Below, in pieces: positions 1-6,792 of a DNA stretch of 10,614 nt (position 1 is the stretch's first letter; each line of letters opens with the position of its first letter). Under the pieces are notes generated by a model, which was given only the letters and a program-made list of their open reading frames with translations, was not told the origin of the DNA and ran no database searches. Where the stretch lies: positions 931 through 11,544 of the forward strand of contig DUJC01000182.1 in the NCBI GenBank assembly GCA_013330015.1, read 5' to 3'. Both the position numbers and the translations under genes were made by a program. Source of the stretch: Candidatus Poseidoniaceae archaeon (lineage in GTDB: Archaea; Thermoplasmatota; Poseidoniia; Poseidoniales; Poseidoniaceae).

Positions 1-1860
1 AATGAGGATATTGCGCACTTTGTCAAAGAGTCTTCACTTGAATCGACACGATTCATCTCGCAACCAAAACTGGATGGTTCCGCACTTTCTCTCGAATACA
101 GGAAAGGTCGGTTGGTTCGAGCTGCAACAAGAGGAAGTGGCGACCGAGGTGAAGACGTCACCAAGAATGCGCGCAAGGTCGAGAATGTACCGCATACGCT
201 CGGTACGGAGGTTGATGTTCACATCCGAGGTGAAGTCGTAATGCGAAAGTCCGTCTTTGAGGAAAAGTATCGCGATATTTCTCCAAATCCAAGAAACCTT
301 GCAGCGGGGGCACTTCGTCAAAAAAAGGCGGATGGAAAAGCAGATGCAAGCGACTTGGTCTTTTTGGCATACGATGCGAAGTTTCCGATTGAAGCATCCC
401 GCCACCCTGATTCGGAATCACCACCAAGCGATCCATTCGATAGTCTCCTTCTTGAGTGGCTGAACAACGTGGCTGGTGTCATACCAGCGCCTTGGGTTGT
501 CCATGATTCGGATACAGAAGGTGCTTCCATTGAATCACTCTGCAAAGAGACCGAAACTTGGAGTAGGGAACGAGAGGCCTATGGCTTTGAAATCGATGGA
601 CTCGTTATCAAAGTTGATGATCTCGAAAAGCGAGATTTGCTTGGTATGACGGCACATCATCCTCGCTGGGCGCTTGCATGGAAGTTTCCTCCAGAAGAAG
701 CAACATCGGTCCTCCTTGATGTTGACTGGCAGACAGGTAGAACGGGCAATATCACACCAGTTGCACGCATTGCGCCACAACGCGTTGGTGGCGTGACAGT
801 AGAGAACACCACCTTGCACAATCTTGGCGAAGTTGAACGATTAGGTATCCAAATCGGAGATAAGGTTCGAATTGTTCGTCGCGGTGATGTGATTCCGAAG
901 ATTGAAGCGAGCCTTGGACCTGCAACGCAACACGACATCGATGGCCGAGTGCATGCTGATGGGGAACCATTCCAAGGCGAGCTGCCACAACGGCGGAGGA
1001 TTTCGCCGCCTGAAGACTGTCCTGCTTGCAACGGGCCAGTCGAGATTGAAGGAGCATTCCTTCGTTGCACAGATGTTCAATGTACAGCACGACTGGGTCG
1101 AAGCATCCTCTACTATTGCCGAGCACTCGAGATGGATGGTATTGGAGAAAAACTCGTTGAGCAACTCATCGATGAGAATCTCATCTCAAGCATCGCTGAT
1201 TTGTATCGACTTGACGAGCGTATGTTGCTCTCACTGGATCGGATGGGCCAAAAGTCAGCAGACAAGGTTCTCAATGAGATCAAAAAGAGTCGTTCGATGA
1301 CCTTCTCAAAGTTCCTTAGTGCTCTTGGTTTACCAGGCATTGGACCAGAACTTGCAACAGCAATTTCGAATCACTTCAAAGACCCAGAGCAACTTCTAGC
1401 ATGGGTTGACGACAGTCTCGCAGACAACTCTCAAATGTTGGAATTAACCTCTATCGAGGGCGTTGGCGAAATCGTTGCACTCCAATTACGGGATGGAATC
1501 CATCTTCGGAAAGCATTCATCACCGACCATCTTGTGTTTCTAACGATTCAGCAAGAGAAACTGGTCGAAGCTGGTGGCCCACTGGAAGGCATGACCTTCT
1601 GCGTAACTGGCACACTTTCCGAATCGAGAAAGAGCATTCAAGCACGAATTAAGGCCGGTGGCGGAAAGGTTGTTAGCAGTGTTTCTGGAAATCTATCCGT
1701 GCTCGTTGCAGGCGAAAATGCTGGATCGAAACTTGCCAAGGCAGAAAAATTGGATGTCCAAGTTTGGGATGAGAAAACCCTGCTGCAACGATTATCAAGG
1801 ACGACTACAGATCCTGAAATCAAACCTTCTGCGACGCAGCCAACACTGTTTGATTATTGA
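1..1860 (+). CDS. ligA: NAD+-dependent DNA ligase LigA, 5'-truncated by window edge
   Basis: Seals nicks in duplex DNA using NAD+. The frame is open from base 1 and gives 619 residues. The adenylation motif KLDG lies at residues 23-26, with K23 the AMP-accepting lysine; by comparison with E. coli (K115) roughly 90 N-terminal residues, including the NMN-binding domain Ia, lie outside the window. Further family signatures follow in order: VHIRGEV, NPRNLAAGALRQ, EIDGLVIKV, WALAWKFPPEE, TGRTGNITPVA and GDVIPK (OB fold). A zinc finger follows (C340-x2-C343-x12-C356-x4-C361), then helix-hairpin-helix repeats (~375-520) and a BRCT domain (~525-600) with GMTFCVTGTL. A short tail ends in QPTLFDY, resembling a PCNA-interacting peptide. 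The family is typical of bacteria and sporadic in archaea, so acquisition from bacteria is likely (inference). An apparent TTG start at 112 is internal and is not used here. Confidence 0.96.
   Translation, partial: NEDIAHFVKESSLESTRFISQPKLDGSALSLEYRKGRLVRAATRGSGDRGEDVTKNARKVENVPHTLGTEVDVHIRGEVVMRKSVFEEKYRDISPNPRNLAAGALRQKKADGKADASDLVFLAYDAKFPIEASRHPDSESPPSDPFDSLLLEWLNNVAGVIPAPWVVHDSDTEGASIESLCKETETWSREREAYGFEIDGLVIKVDDLEKRDLLGMTAHHPRWALAWKFPPEEATSVLLDVDWQTGRTGNITPVARIAPQRVGGVTVENTTLHNLGEVERLGIQIGDKVRIVRRGDVIPKIEASLGPATQHDIDGRVHADGEPFQGELPQRRRISPPEDCPACNGPVEIEGAFLRCTDVQCTARLGRSILYYCRALEMDGIGEKLVEQLIDENLISSIADLYRLDERMLLSLDRMGQKSADKVLNEIKKSRSMTFSKFLSALGLPGIGPELATAISNHFKDPEQLLAWVDDSLADNSQMLELTSIEGVGEIVALQLRDGIHLRKAFITDHLVFLTIQQEKLVEAGGPLEGMTFCVTGTLSESRKSIQARIKAGGGKVVSSVSGNLSVLVAGENAGSKLAKAEKLDVQVWDEKTLLQRLSRTTTDPEIKPSATQPTLFDY
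1837..1857 (+). other. C-terminal PIP-box-like peptide of LigA (QPTLFDY)
   Basis: The last seven residues before the stop follow a flexible Thr/Ser/Pro-rich linker after the BRCT domain. Q at position 1, L at position 4 and an aromatic at position 7 match the archaeal PCNA-interacting pattern; the RFC large subunit of Pyrococcus carries a similar QATLFDFL peptide. The last hydrophobic position of the full motif is missing because the protein ends there. PCNA binding is inferred. Confidence 0.55.
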
Positions 1861-1917
1861 GAAATATTCTGTCGTTAGGAACGAACATTCATAACGAGTA
1901 TAGCATAAAATCCGCCC

Positions 1918-4434
1918 ATGCAACTGAAAGCCATTCTCCTCTCCGCTGTTGTTGTAATGGTCACGCTTACACCTGTTATCGAAGCGTATTCAAGTGGCAG
2001 GCACTTTTCATCTTCTTCAGGCTGTGGTTGTCATGGAGGAAGTTCTTCATCAGTCTCTATTTCTGAGAACTTCCCATCGGGCTATACACCTGGTCAAACC
2101 TATTCGATTCAGGTTTCAGTTTCGGGAGGTGTATCAGGCACACACGGTGGCTTCAACGTCGAGGTATCCAAAGGAACGCTTTCAACAGGTGGTAATTCTG
2201 GCGTCAAAGTCAGTGGTAAATCCGTCACGCACACGAACAAAGCAAATCGTGCATGGAGTTTTGATTGGACTGCCCCTACTTCAGGAAGTGGTACAGTCAC
2301 GGCCGGAATCGCTGGTATGACGGCGAGTGGGGGAGGAACAAGCGGAGACGCTTGGACTACAACATCCGTGACCATAACGGAGACAGTTGTTGTTTCCAAC
2401 AATCCACCAACAGCATCCAATGTCCAGGTTTCACCATCGAGTCCTACATCAAGTGATGCCATCACATTGTTCTACACATTTTCCGATCAAGACAGTGGCG
2501 ATACCGAGTCGGGGACGACAATACACTGGTCTCAGAATGGGGCGCATCAATCACAATTCGACGGTATGATGACAATTTCAAGTACATCCATCTTGAAAGG
2601 CGACAGTTGGCAAGTTGCTGTAACACCGAGCGATGGAGAGGATTTTGGAGCAACCGTGAATTCGAACACAGTTACAGTGTTGAATTCTCTTCCTTCGATT
2701 TCCTCTGTTACAATATCACCATCAAATCCGACTGTGGATGAAGATCTCACTGCATCAATTTCAGGTGAAACAGACAACGATGGTGATACACTTGCCTTTG
2801 AGTATCGTTGGTATCTCAATGGCGCCTTGCAAGACGGACTTGATGATCTCACAATCGTACCGTCGCTAGCAACACGGGCTGATGATGTCTGGGAGGTTGA
2901 AGTACGTGCTCATGATGGAGAAGGACATTCCCCTTGGATCCGTTCCGATACGATTTCTGTTACAGGGGATACTTCGAACAATGCACCGACCGTGGATTCC
3001 ATCACCATTTCACCCCCGAATCCGAAAACACTTGACACTCTTGTGGCTTCCTCAACCTCTTCCGATGCAGATATGGATTCGATTGTTGATACGCAATATC
3101 GCTGGTCGAAGAACGGTATCATGACAACAATTTCGACATCAACAATTGATTCAACCATGACGACAAAAGGCGATCTATGGACTGTTGAAGTTCGGGTAAA
3201 TGACGGTACAGAGTGGTCGTTGTGGACGACATCCTCGAGTCTTGAGATACTGAACACTGCGCCATCATTGGATTCTGCAACCATCAGCATGAACGAAGCC
3301 GCTACCGATGAAAATGTGACCGTGATAGCATTGATGAGCGATGTCGATGGTGATCAAACAACCATGAGCATCACCTGGTACCTTGATGGAGTGATCCAAT
3401 TGGAATACGACGATCAAGCAACGCTTCCTTCTTTCGCCACAAACAAAGGCGAATTATGGACTGCAGTCGTACAAGCGAATGATGGCGAAGCAACAAGTTC
3501 CCAAAGCGAAACACTCTCAGTAGCGATTATAAACTCGGTTCCGATTCTTTCTGTCTCTCTCGAAAATGTAACTTCTCAAGACAATCTTCTCCTTCAAACA
3601 TCTATCTCTGACATCGATGATGACGTCACCGAAGTTTCAACCATTACTTGGTTGAGAAATGGGTTCAGAGAAGGTTCACTGGATGGCGCAACGATTGTTC
3701 CATCCTCATACCTTGGCCCGGGACAAGAATGGAGTGTTGAAGTGAATGTTACGGATGGTTCATCATACGTCCTCTCAACAGCTTCCATTATTGTGGAGAA
3801 TACGCCTCCTAGCGCGAGGATTTCTGTGCTCACGGATGATCTCTATGCAGGTGAACGAGTCATACTATCTGGCTTGGAATCAACCGATCCAGACAATTCC
3901 ATCGTCCGATATCAATGGATTTGGATGAATGGAGCATCTTCAGGAGTTGAGGCTTCATTCCTTATGCCAGTGAGTGGTGTTGTTGAGGTATCGCTCACAG
4001 TCATTGATGAATCAGGAGCAACGAATACGACTTCACTGACCATCGAGCCGATTTCGGCGTTGGCATGCCCAAATCTCACTCAAACAGTATCTGATACCAA
4101 TGTTCAACTCGATTGGACGTGGGTTTCTTCAGTTTCATCATCCTTTGAAATCTCGAGAAACGGTGTTGTCGTTGGTGTGACCAATGACACAACATTCACC
4201 GATTCACCGAATGTTTTGGGGGTCTCAAATTACGAGATTCAAACACTAATTGGCGATCGTATACTCGAATCGCCCTGTCAATCACCTTCAGTTAGTGTCG
4301 AAATCGATGCAGCGACGATTGAGTTTGATGAGGGCCCATCTGCCGTTGCGGGCTTGGGTTTGGGTTCAGTCTATGTCATCGTTGGAATACTGCTGTTCGT
4401 TGCGAGTCTGTTACGTAGAGGTGAGGAACAATGA
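1918..4434 (+). CDS. Secreted, membrane-anchored Ig-repeat protein with CXCH motif and choice-of-anchor-V/Reeler-like domain
   Basis: A signal peptide (residues 1-23, cut near IEA/YSS) is followed by C36-G-C38-H39, similar to a c-type heme site but one residue short of CXXCH. Residues ~45-155 form a beta-sandwich resembling the choice-of-anchor-V/Reeler group (GYTPGQTYSIQV, H105, then WSFDWTAP). Five Ig/cadherin-like repeats of about 89-96 residues start near 162, 258, 354, 446 and 539; most carry W-x-x-x-V and an N/H/T-DG motif. A PKD-like domain (~628-711) and an FnIII-like domain containing C717 and C787 (possible disulfide) follow. A transmembrane helix (~810-832) and RR-containing tail imply an outside-facing N-terminus. 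No ribosome-binding site is obvious before ATG 1918, so the message may be leaderless. The stop overlaps the next start (ATGA). Role unknown; heme or metal binding at the cell surface is an inference, and adhesion is an alternative. Confidence 0.85.
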   Translation: MQLKAILLSAVVVMVTLTPVIEAYSSGRHFSSSSGCGCHGGSSSSVSISENFPSGYTPGQTYSIQVSVSGGVSGTHGGFNVEVSKGTLSTGGNSGVKVSGKSVTHTNKANRAWSFDWTAPTSGSGTVTAGIAGMTASGGGTSGDAWTTTSVTITETVVVSNNPPTASNVQVSPSSPTSSDAITLFYTFSDQDSGDTESGTTIHWSQNGAHQSQFDGMMTISSTSILKGDSWQVAVTPSDGEDFGATVNSNTVTVLNSLPSISSVTISPSNPTVDEDLTASISGETDNDGDTLAFEYRWYLNGALQDGLDDLTIVPSLATRADDVWEVEVRAHDGEGHSPWIRSDTISVTGDTSNNAPTVDSITISPPNPKTLDTLVASSTSSDADMDSIVDTQYRWSKNGIMTTISTSTIDSTMTTKGDLWTVEVRVNDGTEWSLWTTSSSLEILNTAPSLDSATISMNEAATDENVTVIALMSDVDGDQTTMSITWYLDGVIQLEYDDQATLPSFATNKGELWTAVVQANDGEATSSQSETLSVAIINSVPILSVSLENVTSQDNLLLQTSISDIDDDVTEVSTITWLRNGFREGSLDGATIVPSSYLGPGQEWSVEVNVTDGSSYVLSTASIIVENTPPSARISVLTDDLYAGERVILSGLESTDPDNSIVRYQWIWMNGASSGVEASFLMPVSGVVEVSLTVIDESGATNTTSLTIEPISALACPNLTQTVSDTNVQLDWTWVSSVSSSFEISRNGVVVGVTNDTTFTDSPNVLGVSNYEIQTLIGDRILESPCQSPSVSVEIDAATIEFDEGPSAVAGLGLGSVYVIVGILLFVASLLRRGEEQ
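2401..3798 (+). repeat. Tandem array of five degenerate Ig-like protein repeats
   Basis: Within the 838-residue surface protein, five units begin with a short Pro-containing linker (NNPPT, LPSIS, NNAPT, NTAPS, NSVPI). Each continues to a W-[YSL]-[LKRQ]-N/D-G strand, a W-[EQTS]-V or W-T-A-V strand, and an N/H/T/S-DG turn. Unit length is 89-96 residues. The repeats are divergent in protein sequence and not near-identical in DNA, so they reflect old duplication. Confidence 0.75.
4418..4424 (+). promoter_or_regulatory. Strong Shine-Dalgarno for the CX3CH protein gene
   Basis: GAGGTGA lies six bases before ATG 4431, inside the 3' end of the preceding gene, and closely matches the anti-Shine-Dalgarno complement. 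With the ATGA overlap it supports translational coupling. Confidence 0.75.
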
Positions 4435-5387
4435 AGCAGAAGTTGGTTCTTCTTCTTGCGTTATCCCTGCTTGTTCCACTTCACGTGAGTGGTAATCCAG
4501 GCGGGGTTGGAAACAGCCTCGAAAACATGCAATGTGGAGGAGCTTGCCATGGCGATGCCAATCAGAATGCTACCTCCAATTTACAACTCAGTCTGCAACC
4601 ATCTGGAACAGTTTGGGCAGGCCAACCAACTGAAATCACAGTCCAAATTTCTGGCTTCGATACCTCTCATGATATCGACCAGATCGGAATCTTCCTCCTC
4701 TCCTCGACCAACGCCAACAACGACATTCCAACCACAGATGGCTGGAGTATACTTTCAGATGGAATGGGTGGCTCGAACAATTACATCGAGTATGCATCCA
4801 TTGGTTCCAATGTTCTGACACATTCTTGGATTCTCCGAGCAGACGAAGTCGGCGAGAAAGTTCTCTATGTCTCGGTACATCATGGCGATAATTCAGGTGC
4901 TGATGCTGGAAGTCCTTTCTTTGGTGTTTCTCAGGCATTCGAAATAACCGTTGAGGCCATCCCTGAAAACTTGCAGAGAATCGATCCAGAATACCAACCT
5001 CCAACCTCAAGAGAGGTTGGTGAGTCGACAACGCTGTGCATTGAGACAATAGCAGCAAGCAGCGTTTCCATTGAATGGCGGGAACCCTCTGGAGAATCGT
5101 ATCAAGTTGAGACCACCCAAAACAACGGATGCTGGAATGCAGTATTACCGTCTGCCCTATTGCCATCCACCATTGAATGGCGCGCCATCCTCGACGGTGA
5201 AGGGCCACAGCAAACGACACCATGGTTCTCACTGACAAGTGCTGAACCCACATGGGAAGCCGATGAAACTGCTTTGCTGCTTCAATCGATTGCTCATTTC
5301 GTTCTCTTCTTTGGGGTGGTGCTTTTGGTTCGAAAACCGAAACGAATCGATGATGAATTCAAGGATTACATGGAGGAATCCCTATGA
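4431..5387 (+). CDS. Secreted, membrane-anchored protein with CX3CH motif and beta-sandwich domains
   Basis: A signal peptide (about residues 1-21) precedes a Gly/Asn-rich stretch and C35-G-G-A-C39-H40, a heme-site-like motif one residue longer than CXXCH. A choice-of-anchor-V-like beta-sandwich (~48-172) follows, with H131-S-W133 and a VHHGD stretch (H150, H151). A second Ig-like domain (~178-270) holds C203 and C234, probably a disulfide. A transmembrane helix (~281-300, containing H289) ends in RKPKR and an acidic tail. Topology and cysteine plan parallel the upstream 838-residue protein, which also has four cysteines, two in the N-terminal motif and two in a distal domain. ATG 4431 overlaps the previous stop and has a strong ribosome-binding site. 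The gene is coupled to the next one by another ATGA. Not recognised as a named protein; a surface heme or metal role is inferred. Confidence 0.83.
   Translation: MKQKLVLLLALSLLVPLHVSGNPGGVGNSLENMQCGGACHGDANQNATSNLQLSLQPSGTVWAGQPTEITVQISGFDTSHDIDQIGIFLLSSTNANNDIPTTDGWSILSDGMGGSNNYIEYASIGSNVLTHSWILRADEVGEKVLYVSVHHGDNSGADAGSPFFGVSQAFEITVEAIPENLQRIDPEYQPPTSREVGESTTLCIETIAASSVSIEWREPSGESYQVETTQNNGCWNAVLPSALLPSTIEWRAILDGEGPQQTTPWFSLTSAEPTWEADETALLLQSIAHFVLFFGVVLLVRKPKRIDDEFKDYMEESL
5372..5376 (+). promoter_or_regulatory. Shine-Dalgarno GGAGG for the multi-TM protein gene
   Basis: GGAGG sits seven bases before ATG 5384, within the last codons of the upstream gene. It decides the start at 5384 and supports coupled translation. 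Confidence 0.75.
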
Positions 5388-5935
5388 TTGAATCTGCTAC
5401 GTTTCACGTCATAACAACAGAATTGGTTGTTGGATCGTTCGCACTTGCAGGTCTGTGTTTTGTCCTTCATTCCCTCATATCAATCAAAAACAAAGAGAGT
5501 CAATTCGTGACCATGATGGATTCAACAGCACACATCGCCTTACTTTTTGGCCTCCTTGCCCTACCATTTGCCATCGCCTCGGGCATTAACTCCTCGCCAA
5601 GTGGAGCACATACATCGCCACTTCTTGCCAACAAAATGCTCCTCTCAACTGCTGGTGGTGGATTAGCGCTAGGGGTTTTGTTCACGCGATGGAGAATGGC
5701 AGGGTATGACACCCCCCGGCATCTCCACAATGCATTTGGTTCCATCTCTACGGGATGCATGCTCCTAACTGCATCACTTGGAGGAACCTACACCAGGGCA
5801 GATTCACTCACAGAATTCCTGCCATTTGTCAAGGAAACGACTCTCTTGCTCCCAGCATGGATGAGCATCCTCGTGATGTTTGTGATTCTTGCAGCACTCA
5901 TTGTTCGTCAGACTTCAACCATAAAGCATGGATGA
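5384..5935 (+). CDS. DUF2231-like polytopic membrane protein, possible heme-b binder
   Basis: This 183-residue protein is mostly membrane. Hydrophobic segments lie at about 13-33, 49-68, 83-103, 115-136 and 153-175. Histidines sit near helix ends (H8, H29, H50, H76, H113, H115), and the STAH and HLHNAFGS contexts recall the histidine-led helices of DUF2231-type proteins. Short polar loops and TM4 ending in LGGTYTR also fit that group. DUF2231 proteins have been suggested to be redox-related membrane proteins; heme binding here is inferred and unproven. The start overlaps the stop of the CX3CH protein gene (ATGA), so the two products are probably made together and could form a complex. The 3' end overlaps the convergent PAC2 gene by 21 bases. 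If not DUF2231, it is simply a small five-helix membrane protein of unknown role. Confidence 0.75.
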   Translation: MIESATFHVITTELVVGSFALAGLCFVLHSLISIKNKESQFVTMMDSTAHIALLFGLLALPFAIASGINSSPSGAHTSPLLANKMLLSTAGGGLALGVLFTRWRMAGYDTPRHLHNAFGSISTGCMLLTASLGGTYTRADSLTEFLPFVKETTLLLPAWMSILVMFVILAALIVRQTSTIKHG

Positions 5936-6712
5936 TGGCGAAGGCGCCTCTGACGGTGCTGCTTGACTAAGCAAGGATTTCAGTTGCTCTTCAAGCATCT
6001 GCGCCTCTTCAAGCAATGGCTGATCATCAAGATGCGTTGTCGGCAAAATAGCGTTGAGTTTCTTGACTAGGGCCGCAGCAGCTCGCGCATCAGGGAATCG
6101 CGGATCGGCTTCAACCATGACGCTCATAACGTCAATTGCTCTCCTACGAGCCTCACTTAGCAGGACGCCATTCATGCCTCGAATGACGCCACCTGTTAGT
6201 AGTGGTACATCCATGTCTTTGAGCAAATCACAGACGGTATCAGTTGCACCGATGCCGAGCAGATCGATTCCTTCCGTGTCTTCATAGTCAACCGTCGGCT
6301 CTTCAATCCCTGAATTTCCACCAAGCCCCTCCTTCGAAAAGGCATCAACTAAAATGCCCATACGAATCTTTGAACCCTTTGACCAATCATAGAGTGCCCA
6401 AACAATGTCGTGAACAAGTGGGCTTGGAATAACAAGCTCGCTCATGAGGAGTATGATTTTGTCACATCCATCAATGCTACACTCCGGTTTTCCAGCATAG
6501 GCTCGGATAATAGGCATGGGCTTCCCGTCGGTTACAAGTGTCAATGGGGGCAGGCGCGGATCGACCACGCCACCCACGAACTCAAGCTCCAAATTGTCGA
6601 TTAAATAATGTCCAACAACACTTGAGACCATGCCTACACTTGGGAAACACGTGATGACAAGTGCCCCTTCAGTGACAACGTCTGCTCGAATCTTAACCAG
6701 AGTTCCTTCCAT
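5915..6712 (-). CDS. PAC2-family protein (archaeal proteasome-assembly-chaperone homologue) with C-terminal HbYX motif
   Basis: PAC2 proteins include the eukaryotic 20S assembly chaperones and the archaeal PbaA/PbaB proteins. Family signatures are present: LVITCFPSVGMVSSVVGHYL (~18-37), the PRLPPLTLVTDGKPMPIIRA stretch with a following AYAG, and the LLMSELVIPSP strand/loop. The rear part (GIGATDTVCDLL, VPLLTGGVIRGMNGVLL, then ADPRFPDARAAAALV) is the usual archaeal arrangement. A short coiled-coil-like segment (~232-250) and a Ser/Pro linker lead to the final residues LYG, matching the hydrophobic-Tyr-X tail that docks into proteasome alpha-ring pockets. Its 265 residues are normal for the family. 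ATG at 6712 is preceded by GGTGAG eight bases away. Likely role, inferred from the family: cytoplasmic 20S proteasome assembly or binding factor. The gene is divergent from the nuclease at 6793. Confidence 0.88.
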   Translation of the reverse strand: MEGTLVKIRADVVTEGALVITCFPSVGMVSSVVGHYLIDNLELEFVGGVVDPRLPPLTLVTDGKPMPIIRAYAGKPECSIDGCDKIILLMSELVIPSPLVHDIVWALYDWSKGSKIRMGILVDAFSKEGLGGNSGIEEPTVDYEDTEGIDLLGIGATDTVCDLLKDMDVPLLTGGVIRGMNGVLLSEARRRAIDVMSVMVEADPRFPDARAAAALVKKLNAILPTTHLDDQPLLEEAQMLEEQLKSLLSQAAPSEAPSPSSMLYG

Positions 6713-6720
6713 AACTCGAA

Positions 6721-6726
6721 CTCACC
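6721..6726 (-). promoter_or_regulatory. Shine-Dalgarno for the PAC2 gene
   Basis: On the minus strand GGTGAG lies eight bases upstream of ATG 6712 and supports this start. No convincing TATA box was found in the 80-base divergent gap (6713-6792). Confidence 0.5.
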
Positions 6727-6792
6727 AAGGAGGCATTCAACACTTTCGCCTTCAAGCGCAGGTTTCATGTTCTTTGAAGAGAGCCATTGTAC

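Noticed and set aside
657..1164. Several minus-strand open frames inside the ligase gene
   Set aside because: Overlap the conserved OB-fold and zinc-finger coding region and have no coherent protein features.
1895..1910. AT-rich stretch (GTATAGCATAAAA) as TATA box for the 838-residue protein gene
   Set aside because: Centred only about 15 bases before ATG 1918, too close for a transcription start upstream of the ATG. No better box was seen in the 57-base gap.
2109..2465. Open frame of 118 codons on the minus strand
   Set aside because: Antisense to the choice-of-anchor-V-like domain; Pro/Thr-rich low-complexity product without motifs.
2910..3290. Open frame of 126 codons on the minus strand
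   Set aside because: Antisense to the Ig-like repeats with no recognisable domain or start signal.
4636..5253. Long open frame of 205 codons on the minus strand
   Set aside because: It lies fully antisense to the CX3CH protein gene, whose signal peptide, domains and membrane helix are coherent. The antisense translation is rich in Trp, Cys and Arg and shows no domain.
6713..6792. Divergent promoters between the PAC2 gene and the nuclease gene
   Set aside because: The 80-base gap must hold them, but no TATA-like sequence stands out at proper spacing on either strand.
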